DNA of 64,000 bases from Mycolicibacterium vinylchloridicum. GTDB taxonomy: Bacteria; Actinomycetota; Actinomycetes; Mycobacteriales; Mycobacteriaceae. Below, one piece after another: positions 1 through 8,516 of this stretch (its first letter is position 1; each line of letters opens with the position of its first letter). The stretch lies in assembly GCF_013404075.1 (NCBI RefSeq), contig NZ_JACBJQ010000018.1, forward strand, positions 62,001 to 126,000, written 5' to 3'. The notes under the pieces were generated by a model. The model saw only the letters and a program-made list of their open reading frames with translations. It did not search any database and had not been told where the DNA came from. The position numbers were made by a program, and so were the translations under genes.

Positions 1-477
1 GTCGAGGTGGATGTGGCCGCGGTGGTGGATCTGTGCACCCGGTTCGTGGCAGGCATGGTGGCCCGCCGGCGCGGAGCGGTGCTCAACGTCGCATCGGTCG
101 GCGCCTACGGGCCACTGCCGGGTCAGGCTGTCTACGGCGCGGCCAAGGCCTTCGTCCTGTCCTATACCTGGGCGTTGCGTGAAGAACTCAAGCCCAGCGG
201 CATAACCGTCACCGCCGTGTGCCCAGGCCCGGTCGACACCGGCTTCGCCGACGCCCTCGGGTTGTCCATGGCGGAAGTCGGGGCCGCGCTGCCCAAACCG
301 TTGTGGCTGCCTGCCGATGCCGTCGCCAAGATCGCCGTGGACGGACTGGCCGCCGGCAAGCCCGTCGTGGTGCCGGGCCGGCTCAACCGTGCCGCTGCGG
401 TCGCCAACTACCTGACGCCGCGGCGGCTGCTGCTACCGGTGCTGGCCCGCAGCCACCCCAGCCTCAAGAAGAAGTAG
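1..477 (+). CDS. Short-chain dehydrogenase/reductase, 5'-truncated by window edge
   Basis: This is the C-terminal 158 residues of an SDR-family NAD(P)-dependent oxidoreductase; the reading frame is open to base 1, so the Rossmann glycine motif lies outside the window. The catalytic residues are visible: Ser at visible residue 32 (in NVASVGAY) and the YxxxK pair Tyr45/Lys49 (YGAAK), followed by the usual CPGPVDTGF segment that closes the cofactor site. The substrate cannot be read from the sequence. The 3' end overlaps the convergent hydrolase gene by 14 bases. The family call is firm; the specific function is unknown. Confidence 0.85.
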   Translation, partial: VEVDVAAVVDLCTRFVAGMVARRRGAVLNVASVGAYGPLPGQAVYGAAKAFVLSYTWALREELKPSGITVTAVCPGPVDTGFADALGLSMAEVGAALPKPLWLPADAVAKIAVDGLAAGKPVVVPGRLNRAAAVANYLTPRRLLLPVLARSHPSLKKK

Positions 478-1378
478 CCGCCAGAAAGTCCACGATCCGC
501 TTGCCGACCGCGTCGGGCTGTTCGAGTTGCAGAAAATGCCCGGCGTGCTCGACGACCGCCACCTCGCTTCCCGGCGGCAGGACGTCGCGTACCCATGGCG
601 TGAATTCCGCTGTCATACAACCGTCGTCGTTGCCGTGCAGGTACAGCGTCGGGAGCACCGGCGGCTCGAGCCACAACGGCTGCAATGCGGCGTAGCGGGC
701 CGGCGGGCGGGTATTGCGGATCATGGCCCGATAGGTCCCCAGCGCGGCGCGCCAGCGGTCCGGGGAGCCGATCGCGGCGTCGACGTGACGCAGATCCTCG
801 GCCGCGTTGTAGCCCGGCGACCATCGCCGCCACAACAGCGGCACGATCCACGACGACGAGCGTTCGGGCAGGACCGGCAGCTGGAAGTAACTGATGTACC
901 AGCTGCGCAGGAACTGCCTCGCCCCGAGCCGCGCCAGGCGGCCCTTGTTGGCCAGCGGCCTGCCGGCCCGCGGCCGCATCGCCGCCGACGGTGGCACCGA
1001 CATGACGACGGCCTTGACGAACGGGGTGTCCGGCATCGCGGCCAGGCCGGTGGCGGCGATCGCACCCCAGTCGTGGCCGATCACGACGTCGGCATCGGTA
1101 GGCCCGCACGCGGCGCGCACCTGCAGTGCGTCGTCCATGACCGCGCCGATGTGATAACTGCCGTCGGCGGGGATCGACGACGGCACATAGCCGCGCATGA
1201 ACGGGGCGATGACGCGGTAGCCCGCGGCCACCAGGTGCGGCGCGAGTTTCCGGAATCCGTAGGCGGTATCGGGAAAGCCATGCAGACACAAGGCAATCGG
1301 ACCGTCGTCTGGTCCCCAGCTCAGTGCGCGCAGCTGTACCGCCGGTGCCGAGACGTCAATCCAGCGTGGCTCGCCCAT
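464..1378 (-). CDS. Alpha/beta-fold hydrolase, epoxide hydrolase-like
   Basis: The product is 304 residues with an alpha/beta hydrolase fold. The oxyanion-hole motif HGFP is at residues 33-36 and the nucleophile is Asp103 in GHDWG. An Asp nucleophile is typical of soluble epoxide hydrolases and haloalkane dehalogenases rather than Ser esterases. MRGY at about 61-64 fits the epoxide hydrolase pattern, and the late EHAGHF segment supplies the catalytic His. The start has a G-rich Shine-Dalgarno (AGGGGGG) a few bases upstream. It is probably a cytosolic detoxification or lipid-epoxide enzyme; mycobacteria carry many Eph paralogues and I cannot assign one. Its start lies just downstream of the Mce-associated gene pair on the same strand. 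Confidence 0.75.
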   Translation of the reverse strand: MGEPRWIDVSAPAVQLRALSWGPDDGPIALCLHGFPDTAYGFRKLAPHLVAAGYRVIAPFMRGYVPSSIPADGSYHIGAVMDDALQVRAACGPTDADVVIGHDWGAIAATGLAAMPDTPFVKAVVMSVPPSAAMRPRAGRPLANKGRLARLGARQFLRSWYISYFQLPVLPERSSSWIVPLLWRRWSPGYNAAEDLRHVDAAIGSPDRWRAALGTYRAMIRNTRPPARYAALQPLWLEPPVLPTLYLHGNDDGCMTAEFTPWVRDVLPPGSEVAVVEHAGHFLQLEQPDAVGKRIVDFLAATSS

Positions 1379-1393
1379 CGACCCCCCTGTTCG

Positions 1394-2029
1394 CTAGACC
1401 GGATCGAATCCCGAGATGAGCCAGCGGCCACCGACCTTGTCCAGCGTCACCCGCACGCTGGAGGTGGTGTTGGTGGGTGGATCGGTCCCCATGACGACGG
1501 TCTGGTTCACGAACAGCAGCACCACCGCGTGTTCGCCCTTGGGCGACACCGACACCGATGCGGCCGCCGGCACCTGGGCCACCGCGGAGATCTTCTTCTC
1601 CTTGGCGCCGGGGATGACGACGTTGTTCACCAGCTGGGTGTAGGCGTCCAGGAAGCTTCCGGTCAGCCGGTCGCGCGCGGCGCCGAGATCCTTGTCGACG
1701 GTCTCGGCCTTGTAGCTCAGCAGAGCGACGGTTGAGTCCTTGGCGGTCTGCACCGATTCGGTGCGGGCACGGTCGGCATCCCGCGTCGACCAGGCCTGCC
1801 AGCCGAAGTACCCGGCCGCCGCGGCCAGAAGCACCGCGACGACCGACACGACCGCCAGGGCCACCACCGCGCCCAGCCCGCCGCGGCGCTGGGTCTCGGC
1901 TGCGGGCGCGGCTTCCGACGTCTCGTCAGCCTCACTCTTGGTGAGGTCGATCGCCGGGGCTTCCTCCGCGGAGCTCTTGGTGATGTCGACCGCAGCGGTC
2001 TCGGGTGTATCGGTCTTGTCGTCGGTCAC
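1394..2029 (-). CDS. Mce-associated (orphan Mam/Omam-type) membrane protein, second of pair
   Basis: The product is 211 residues: an acidic Thr/Glu-rich cytosolic N-terminus (about 1-48), one transmembrane helix (about 52-75), and an extracytoplasmic domain ending in GGRWLISGFDPV. This layout and the C-terminal pattern fit Mce-associated membrane proteins, which stabilise or assist Mce lipid importers. No mce genes are nearby, so it resembles the orphan Mam (Omam) pairs such as Rv1362c/Rv1363c. It starts with GTG and overlaps the upstream partner by 4 bases (GTGA), which implies co-translation. Function as an Mce accessory protein is inferred from family layout only. Confidence 0.7.
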   Translation of the reverse strand: MTDDKTDTPETAAVDITKSSAEEAPAIDLTKSEADETSEAAPAAETQRRGGLGAVVALAVVSVVAVLLAAAAGYFGWQAWSTRDADRARTESVQTAKDSTVALLSYKAETVDKDLGAARDRLTGSFLDAYTQLVNNVVIPGAKEKKISAVAQVPAAASVSVSPKGEHAVVLLFVNQTVVMGTDPPTNTTSSVRVTLDKVGGRWLISGFDPV

Positions 2030-2637
2030 GGTACGAACTCCACTTTCGAGACCTTCGCTTCATCGGCGCCGGTCTTCTTGACCGTCAAGCGCATCCGCCA
2101 AGCGCGAGGTGGTTGGTTGGGCGCGCCGGCATTGGAGGTCGTGACGGTGACGGCCACCAGCACCTGACCCTCGGTGCCCGACACCGACTCCAGCCCGGCC
2201 TCGGTCACCTGACCGTCAGATTTCGACTGGGCCTGCTTGACCACCTCGATGAACGGCTGAGACCGCTTGGCGAAGTCGTCGTAGAACGAATCGGTGGCCG
2301 AGTCGAGGATGCGCTGCACATCCTTGTCGGCCTCGTCGAAGTGGATGGTGGTCAGGTTGATCGCGCCCTGCCGGCCGACTCCCACCAGGAGCTCGCGCAA
2401 CTGGGTGGCCTGCTTGGCCTCGTACCAGCGGTAGCCGAGCCACCCCGTCAGACCGCCGAGGATGACCGCCACGATCGTCACGGCGATCAGCGCCACGACG
2501 ACGCCCTTGGACCGCCCGGACTTGGCCTCCGGTGCGACGAGCGGCACGTCCTGCGAAGTCTCGGTGGTCTCCTCGACCTCGTCCACCTCGTCTGGCGTAG
2601 CGACCTCACCCTCGGGTGCGGCAGGCTCGTCAGCCAT
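2026..2637 (-). CDS. Mce-associated (orphan Mam/Omam-type) membrane protein, first of pair
   Basis: The product is 203 residues with the same architecture as its downstream neighbour: an acidic N-terminal tail rich in Glu/Asp/Thr (1-40), one transmembrane helix (about 45-67), and an outer domain of about 135 residues. The region after the helix (ATQLRELLVGVGRQGAINLTT) and the ending KVSKVEFVP are typical of Mam proteins. The two genes overlap by 4 bases and probably form a two-gene operon whose products sit together in the plasma membrane. The partner lipid importer cannot be named from this window. Confidence 0.7.
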   Translation of the reverse strand: MADEPAAPEGEVATPDEVDEVEETTETSQDVPLVAPEAKSGRSKGVVVALIAVTIVAVILGGLTGWLGYRWYEAKQATQLRELLVGVGRQGAINLTTIHFDEADKDVQRILDSATDSFYDDFAKRSQPFIEVVKQAQSKSDGQVTEAGLESVSGTEGQVLVAVTVTTSNAGAPNQPPRAWRMRLTVKKTGADEAKVSKVEFVP

Positions 2638-2714
2638 AGTTCTCCCTCTGCGGTACTACGGGCCGAATCACCCGCACTGGGGCGAAAGGCTACCGGTAGG
2701 CCCTGTGAGGCCCG

Positions 2715-3188
2715 TCACGGGTTCGCTACGGCAGCCTCCAGATCGGCGATGACGATCTTGCGCATGCCGAGCATGGCGCCGGTCGCGGCGGTGGCCCGGG
2801 CCGGGTCGGGATCTCCCAGCAGCTCATAGAGCCGGGTGGGCACCACCTGCCAGCTCAGGCCGAAGCGGTCCTTGAGCCAGCCGCACTGGGATTCCTGGCC
2901 GCCGGCCACCAGAGCCTCCCAGTAGTAGTCGACTTCGGCCTGGTCGGCGCACTCGATCACAAACGACACGGCTTCGGTGAAGGAGAACACCGGCCCGCCG
3001 TTGATCCCGACGAACCGGGTGCCGTCGAGGTTGAACCCGGCCGACACCACCTCGCCGGGGGTGCCGGGACCGGCTTCGGTGTAGCGATTGACGTGTTCGA
3101 CGGACGAGTTCGGAAAGACGCCGGTGTAGAAGCGCATCGCCTCCTCGAGGTCGTTGTCGAACCACAGCGACGGGGTGATGGTGGGCAC
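2715..3188 (-). CDS. VOC/PhnB-like family protein (glyoxalase-fold)
   Basis: The product is 157 residues of the PhnB/3-demethylubiquinone methyltransferase-like branch of the vicinal oxygen chelate superfamily. Hallmarks are the opening TPSLWFDNDLEEAMRFY, the central VFSFTEAVSFVI and the GWLKDRFGLSWQVVP segment. I chose the GTG at 3188 rather than the in-frame ATG at 3218 because GAGGAG sits exactly 6 bases before the GTG and family members begin near VPTITPSLWF. The reaction is unknown; many relatives are annotated only by fold. It diverges from the alpha/beta hydrolase at 3310. Confidence 0.8.
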   Translation of the reverse strand: MPTITPSLWFDNDLEEAMRFYTGVFPNSSVEHVNRYTEAGPGTPGEVVSAGFNLDGTRFVGINGGPVFSFTEAVSFVIECADQAEVDYYWEALVAGGQESQCGWLKDRFGLSWQVVPTRLYELLGDPDPARATAATGAMLGMRKIVIADLEAAVANP

Positions 3189-3309
3189 GGTCGTCTCCTC
3201 ATATTCCTGGGGGCACATGTCACTGCTGGGGCTGACCAGCCGGGGTGGCGAAACTCATCGCTAGCACCGCTAGGTAACGTGCTGTTCAGGTTCGGTCGAG
3301 AGGATGCCC

Positions 3310-4170
3310 GTGAGCAGCACGAACAATGGTCAGACAGTGGAGTTCCGCGGCGACAACGGCCTCACCCTGATAGCCGACGAATGGAACCGCGGCGCCCCGG
3401 AGGCCGCCGACCGGCCGACGATCCTGATGCTGCACGGCGGCGGCCAGAATCGGTTCTCCTGGAAGAACACCGGCCAGGTGCTGGCCGACCACGGCTTCCA
3501 CGTGGTCGCGCTGGACGCTCGCGGCCACGGCGACAGTGACCGGGCGCCCAACGCCGAGTACACGGTCGACGCGCTGTCCACCGATGTTCTGCAGGTGCTC
3601 GAGCAGATCGGCCGGCCGGTGGTGTTGATCGGAGCCAGCATGGGCGGGCTGACTTCCATCCTGGTCGCCGAGCACGCCGGACCGGCCACAGTGACCAAGC
3701 TGGTGCTGGTCGATGTGGTGCCCCGCTTCGAGAAGGGCGGCAGTGCCCGGATCCGCGATTTCATGTTCAGCCATGTGCACGGCTTCGAGAACTTGGAGCA
3801 GGCCGCCGACGCCATCTCCGAGTACCTACCGCACCGCAAGCGGCCGAAGAACCTCGACGGCCTCAAGAAGAATCTGCGGCTGCGTGACGGGCGCTGGTTC
3901 TGGCATTGGGATCCGGCGTTCCTGACCGCGCCCGACGACGATCCGTTCATCCGGGTGGAGCGCATCGAGCAGGCCGCGATCGACCTCACCATCCCGATCC
4001 TGCTGATCCGCGGCAAGCTGTCCGATGTCGTCAGCGAAGAAGGGGTGCAGGACTTCCTCGCCAAGGTGCCTGCGGCGGAGTTCGTCGAGCTGGCCGATGC
4101 CGGCCACACCGCAGCCGGTGACGACAACGACGCGTTCAGCGACGCCGTCGTCGCGTTCGTCACCCGCTAA
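3310..4170 (+). CDS. Alpha/beta hydrolase with Ser nucleophile
   Basis: A hydrolase of about 286 residues. The oxyanion segment LMLHGGGQN, the DARGHGDSD turn, the nucleophile elbow GASMGG (Ser), and a late DAGHTAAGD carrying the catalytic His are all present. It resembles mycobacterial esterase/peroxidase-like hydrolases; the substrate is unknown. GAGAGG ends directly against an ATG at 3304, leaving no room for ribosome binding there, while the GTG at 3310 lies 6 bases from it, so GTG is preferred; the alternative adds two residues. The stop codon overlaps the end of the dehydrogenase remnant on the other strand. Confidence 0.8.
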   Translation: MSSTNNGQTVEFRGDNGLTLIADEWNRGAPEAADRPTILMLHGGGQNRFSWKNTGQVLADHGFHVVALDARGHGDSDRAPNAEYTVDALSTDVLQVLEQIGRPVVLIGASMGGLTSILVAEHAGPATVTKLVLVDVVPRFEKGGSARIRDFMFSHVHGFENLEQAADAISEYLPHRKRPKNLDGLKKNLRLRDGRWFWHWDPAFLTAPDDDPFIRVERIEQAAIDLTIPILLIRGKLSDVVSEEGVQDFLAKVPAAEFVELADAGHTAAGDDNDAFSDAVVAFVTR

Positions 4171-4398
4171 ACCGGCGTGACCAGCTCACCGCTGGTCAGA
4201 AACTCCTCCAGATTGCGCATCACCAAAGTCGCCATGGCCGTTCGGGTTCGGGCGGTCGCACTGCCCACATGCGGCAGGAGCACGACGTTGTCCAGGTCCA
4301 ACAGCTCGGCGGGAGATCGGCCATCGCAGCGGGGTGTGCGCCGCGGTCAGTTGCTTTTCCATTGACGGTTCGAGCTTGCCGACGACGAGGATGGCCAT
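4167..4398 (-). pseudogene. Remnant of D-isomer-specific 2-hydroxyacid dehydrogenase
   Basis: Two pieces of one enzyme are joined out of frame. Reading from 4398 the first frame begins MAILVVGKLEPSMEKQL, a plausible N-terminus. After about 4320 that frame becomes meaningless, but another frame reads [19 protein letters not shown] and then a [13 protein letters not shown] tail up to a TAG at 4167. This is the characteristic C-terminal end of glyoxylate/hydroxypyruvate reductases, including the PHVGSAT segment with the catalytic His. About three quarters of the roughly 310-residue protein is missing, including the NAD-binding fold. It is therefore a deletion remnant, not a functional gene. It follows the large LuxR-type regulator on the same strand. 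Confidence 0.75.
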
Positions 4399-4406
4399 GG
4401 CGGGAG

Positions 4407-7016
4407 TCAATCAGACGGCTCGCCATCTTCGCGACGGATGATCCTGCCCAGGTCGTCGCGATCGGTCAGGTTGAGCTTGAGGTAGATCCGGTACAGGTGA
4501 CCCTCCACGGTGCGCGTCGACACGACGAGACGCTCGGCGATCTGGCGGTTGGACAGGCCGCGAGCAACCAGGTGGGCGATCTCACGTTCCCGTGCACTCA
4601 ACGGCAGTCGTTGCGAACTGACGCACAGCGCAGGGGTTTTCAGTCCACCACAGGCCGTGCGCAGCCGATCGGCCGCGGCGGCGGCTTCCAGCGAGTTCCG
4701 GTGCTGCCCGGCCGCCTCGAACAGGGCGGCAGCCTGGGCCGCCGCGTCGGCCGCCGACAGCATAGCCCCGATCCGCTCGAACTCCTGGGATGCCGAAAAC
4801 ACTTCTGCCCCATTGGCATTCATCAGTCCGGCGGCGTGCGCAGCATCGACTGCGGCCAGCGGCCCGCCGATTGCCGACGCCACCTCGACCACCCGGGGCA
4901 GACAGCTCTTGTCGCCGAAGCGGGCCGCGGCATGCAGAGCCATCAGCTCGATCGCGCGTTGGCCTGACGCGGCGGCCAGATCGGCGGCTTCCAGCGCCGC
5001 GGTGATCGCACCGGAGACATGCCCCATCGCGGCCGCCAGCCATGCCTCCGCGTTCCGGACGTGCGGTTCGAACATCGTCGCGCCCCGGCTGACGATCTCG
5101 CGCAGTTCAGTCACCAGAGGTGCGGCGGCAGCATCGTAGCCGAGGCCGCAGTAGCACTGCACCAGAAGCAATCTGGCGGGCAAATTCCACGAAGCAGCCG
5201 ACTCGCCGCTCAGCGCGGCCAAGGTCTCCTCCAGCCGTGCCATCGCGACCCGCAGCTGGCCACGGCCCAGCTCCACCGTGCCGGCCAAGACATTCGCCAT
5301 CGCGCGGGCGCGGTACTGGCTCGGCGAGGTGATGCGCACGACATCACCCGAACGAGCCTCTGCCGCATCGAAATCGCCGGCCATGGTCAACGCCCGGACC
5401 TCGGCCAAAGTCAGCAGGAACCGCAGCAGGGCATCGATCTTGTCGTACACCTCACGGCCTCGGGCCGCCACGCGCGCCGCATCAGCGGTACACCCTTTGA
5501 GAGCGGCCGCCATGCCGCCCCCGAAGACGGCCCATCCCACGGCCATCGGTGGTGCGGCAGGGTCGGCAAGCACCTGGTCGGCGAGCGAGGCGGCCTCCTC
5601 CAACCGGTTGTCGAGCACCATCAGCGCGGCCGCCAGTCCGTCGACGACCAGCCGGAGCTTCGGGTGGGTGATGCGCTGTTGCAGCATCCCGAGGATCTCC
5701 GCGGCGGCCTCGCTGTCTCCAATCGACCACTGCAGGTTCCAAATTCGCGAGATGCCCCAGCGCGCGAGCTCGAACTCGGTGAGGGTGTCGGGGTCGAACG
5801 AGGCCAGGATCTCCTCGGACTCCGGTGCCCTGCCCTGCCACACCAACGTTCGGGCCAGCAGTTCACTGGCCACCAGCCCGCCACCCTGCGCGACCGCGAC
5901 GCGGGCCAGCCGTTCAGCCAGCGTGATGTTCATCAACGAGATCGCATCTTCTGCTGCCCGCGAAAGGAATTCGGCGTCGACCTTGGTATCGGCATGCAGG
6001 GCGAGTTCGGCACGGCGCAGCCGCCCCGCCGCCGCCTGCGGCGGGTGCAGGTCCATTGCGGCCACCACCTCGGTGCGCAGCCGCCGGCTCGCGACTTGCC
6101 CGAGGTTGCGCCGGATGACCTCACCGATCACCGAATGGGTGAAGTGAACGTCGCTGTCGTCGACGATGCGAACCAGGCCGCGCCGCTCGACACGCTCCAA
6201 CGTCTCGGTGCTGACGAGTTCGGCCATCACCGCCAAGCTCGCCGGCTCGGACACCGCGAGCAGGTGCAGCGCTCGCTGTTCGTCCTGCGGCAGCCGGTCG
6301 AGCCGGCTGCTGAGCAGCGGAGCCAGCTTGGCGGCGACGGCAGCCTCACCGCGCAGCTGCCACACATCGTTGACCCGCCGCAGGGTTCCGGCCTCGAGCG
6401 CGCCCTCGACGAGGTGCCTCACGAACAGCGCGTTGCCGCTGGAGGCCTCCCACATCAGGTCGGCCGACAGCTGCTCGAGGTGCCCGCCGAGCGCGGTCTC
6501 GACGAGTTCGACCGCCTCGTCCTTGGTGAACGGAACGACATCCAGCCTGGCGAGATAGCCGTCCTTCCACAGCGCGGTGATCGTCTCGGGAATCGGTTCA
6601 CCGTTCCGGGCGGTCGCCACGATGCGTACTGTTCCCTCGACCGCGAGCTGGTGCAGCAGGGTCGCCGAAAGGTGATCGACGAGGTGCACATCGTCGATCC
6701 CGATGACCGCGAGTTTGTCGCGGCGAACGGTGTGAAAGGCCGCGGCCAACATGGCCACCGGGTCGGTCGGCATCGGGCTGCCGAGCAGGTGGGCAAACAC
6801 GCCCAACGGAACTTCCCGGGCGGACTCGGTGCCGGCTACCCACACCGCTCTGGTGCGCGATGCCTGGGTGGCCATCCGGGCCAGCGTGGTTTTCCCGACG
6901 CCCGCGTCGCCGAGCAGCAATGTGCCGCACGTCCCCGGCCGACCGTGCAGCGTCGCCTGGATCGCAGCAAGTTCCTTACCCCGCCTCAGGACGGGCCAGG
7001 TCCGGCTCTCCCCCAC
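4407..7016 (-). CDS. Large AAA/LuxR-type transcriptional regulator (LAL-like)
   Basis: The product is 869 residues, within the usual size for LAL-type regulators. An N-terminal ATPase domain has Walker A GDAGVGKTT at 36-44 and a Walker B-like IGIDDVHLVD at about 100-109. A long central helical, TPR-like region rich in Ala/Leu/Arg follows, and the last 60 or so residues form a LuxR-type helix-turn-helix (LSAREREIAHLVARGLSN, then TVEGHLYRIYLKL). Such proteins couple ATP/ligand sensing to DNA binding. It starts with GTG. The neighbouring P450 gene lies upstream on the same strand with a 44-base gap, so it may share transcription or regulation with it. The ligand is unknown. Confidence 0.85.
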   Translation of the reverse strand: MGESRTWPVLRRGKELAAIQATLHGRPGTCGTLLLGDAGVGKTTLARMATQASRTRAVWVAGTESAREVPLGVFAHLLGSPMPTDPVAMLAAAFHTVRRDKLAVIGIDDVHLVDHLSATLLHQLAVEGTVRIVATARNGEPIPETITALWKDGYLARLDVVPFTKDEAVELVETALGGHLEQLSADLMWEASSGNALFVRHLVEGALEAGTLRRVNDVWQLRGEAAVAAKLAPLLSSRLDRLPQDEQRALHLLAVSEPASLAVMAELVSTETLERVERRGLVRIVDDSDVHFTHSVIGEVIRRNLGQVASRRLRTEVVAAMDLHPPQAAAGRLRRAELALHADTKVDAEFLSRAAEDAISLMNITLAERLARVAVAQGGGLVASELLARTLVWQGRAPESEEILASFDPDTLTEFELARWGISRIWNLQWSIGDSEAAAEILGMLQQRITHPKLRLVVDGLAAALMVLDNRLEEAASLADQVLADPAAPPMAVGWAVFGGGMAAALKGCTADAARVAARGREVYDKIDALLRFLLTLAEVRALTMAGDFDAAEARSGDVVRITSPSQYRARAMANVLAGTVELGRGQLRVAMARLEETLAALSGESAASWNLPARLLLVQCYCGLGYDAAAAPLVTELREIVSRGATMFEPHVRNAEAWLAAAMGHVSGAITAALEAADLAAASGQRAIELMALHAAARFGDKSCLPRVVEVASAIGGPLAAVDAAHAAGLMNANGAEVFSASQEFERIGAMLSAADAAAQAAALFEAAGQHRNSLEAAAAADRLRTACGGLKTPALCVSSQRLPLSAREREIAHLVARGLSNRQIAERLVVSTRTVEGHLYRIYLKLNLTDRDDLGRIIRREDGEPSD

Positions 7017-7060
7017 GGCCGCAGTTTACGCAGGTACCGGCCCTGAACTAGCGCATTCGG

Positions 7061-8449
7061 TCAACGTTTCACCACGATGGCCAGCACCGGTTCGCCGGCC
7101 ACCACGGTGAACGGAACAGCGACCGGAAAGTCGTCGGTGAGCGAGCCGATCTCGCAGCGGCCGATGATGGTGGCCAGCGCCAGGGTGGCCTCCAACATGG
7201 CGAAGTGATCACCGATGCAGGATCGCGGTCCCGCCCCGAACGGCAGGTACTGGTACCGCTCGATCTGTTTGGCCCGATCCGGTCCGAAGCGCTCGGGGTC
7301 GAAGGTCAACGGATCGGGCCACAGGGCCGGATCCCGTTGCACCGCCCAGATTCCGAACGCGACGAGAGATCCCGCCTCGACCCGGTACCCGTCGACGTCG
7401 ATGTCACGTATTGCGGACCGGGTGAGCGCCGCGCCGGGCGGGCACAGCCGAAGAGCTTCGTGGAGTACCTGGGTGGTGTAGGTGAGCCGGGGAACGTCCT
7501 CGGGCGTCGGGCCGTCCGGCCCCAGCGCGTACACCTCGGCGCGCACCCGATCTTGCAGGTGACGATGCCGGCCCAACTGCCACAACGCATAGGTCAGCGT
7601 CGTCGCGGTGGTGTCGTGGCCGGCCAGCATGAACACGATCAGCTCGTCACAGATCTCGTCATCCGACAGCGACCGCCCGGTGTCGGGATCGACCGCCTCC
7701 ATCAACGCCCGGACCAGCGGCGCGTCGCGACCCGGGTCACGCCGGCAGGCCGTCAAAATGTCGCGGGCCAGCGCGTGCAGAGTCTTGCTGGCATTGCGGG
7801 CCCGCCGGCGCGCGGGTGTCGGCAGCCAGCTCGGCGCGCGGAGCGGACTCATGGCCCGGTCGGCGACGTAGGACAGCGCGACCTGCAGCGGTTGTGCGAT
7901 CTGCTCGCTGCGCTCGTCGAGGTCGATCCCCAGAACCGAGCGGCCCAGCGCCCGAAGTGTCAGCAGCCGGCACTGGCCGTCCAGGTCGATCTGCGCGCAG
8001 TCGTCCCAACTGTCGCAGATCGCTCGGGCGGCGTCGGCCATGTGGCCGCCGAACTCGAGGACGTGCTTCTTGGTGAAGACGTGCTGCAGACTGCGCCGGC
8101 GAGGCAGCCACTCGGCGTGCGGGAGGCTGAACAGATTGCCGCCCAACAACTTACGGAGCTCCAGGTGGACGCTGGCCGTCTTGTCGACGAACGCGTCTCG
8201 CCGGCCGAGCATGTCGCGCCCGCCACGCGGAGACGCCACCACCACCATCGGCGGCATCAGCCATTTCGGCCCGAACTCCACGCGGCTCACCGGCCCACCC
8301 GCATCACGCAGCTGCTCGATGCCGGTGTGGAAGTTACGCAGCGCATGCATCTTCTGGCGATAGGACAACGGATTCTCGGGCGCCAGGGGCAAGGCGCTGA
8401 CGTCGGTGGTTTCGTGGGTAGCGACCATGACGTCAGCATCCGACCGCAT
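7061..8449 (-). CDS. Cytochrome P450
   Basis: The product is 462 residues with a complete P450 signature set: I-helix AGHDT at 276-280 (oxygen activation), ExxR at Glu331/Arg334, PERF at 385-388, and the heme loop FGAGPRSC with thiolate ligand Cys411. It lacks a membrane anchor, as expected for a soluble actinobacterial enzyme that depends on separate ferredoxin and reductase; none is nearby. Start choice is uncertain: ATG at 8449 or an internal ATG at 8428, neither with a good ribosome-binding site. Overall it resembles CYP137/138-like mycobacterial enzymes but the subfamily and substrate are not assignable by eye. Confidence 0.9.
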   Translation of the reverse strand: MRSDADVMVATHETTDVSALPLAPENPLSYRQKMHALRNFHTGIEQLRDAGGPVSRVEFGPKWLMPPMVVVASPRGGRDMLGRRDAFVDKTASVHLELRKLLGGNLFSLPHAEWLPRRRSLQHVFTKKHVLEFGGHMADAARAICDSWDDCAQIDLDGQCRLLTLRALGRSVLGIDLDERSEQIAQPLQVALSYVADRAMSPLRAPSWLPTPARRRARNASKTLHALARDILTACRRDPGRDAPLVRALMEAVDPDTGRSLSDDEICDELIVFMLAGHDTTATTLTYALWQLGRHRHLQDRVRAEVYALGPDGPTPEDVPRLTYTTQVLHEALRLCPPGAALTRSAIRDIDVDGYRVEAGSLVAFGIWAVQRDPALWPDPLTFDPERFGPDRAKQIERYQYLPFGAGPRSCIGDHFAMLEATLALATIIGRCEIGSLTDDFPVAVPFTVVAGEPVLAIVVKR

Positions 8450-8516
8450 ACGAGGCGGCTTTAGAGTGATCGGCTACTCGATGTGCGGCAGGCCCGGCTA
8501 CCTGCGGGCACTCCCG

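Noticed and set aside
5019-7046. A 675-codon plus-strand frame opposite the large LuxR-type regulator.
   Set aside because: The translation is Arg/Gly/Pro/His-rich without motifs; the minus strand encodes intact Walker and HTH motifs.
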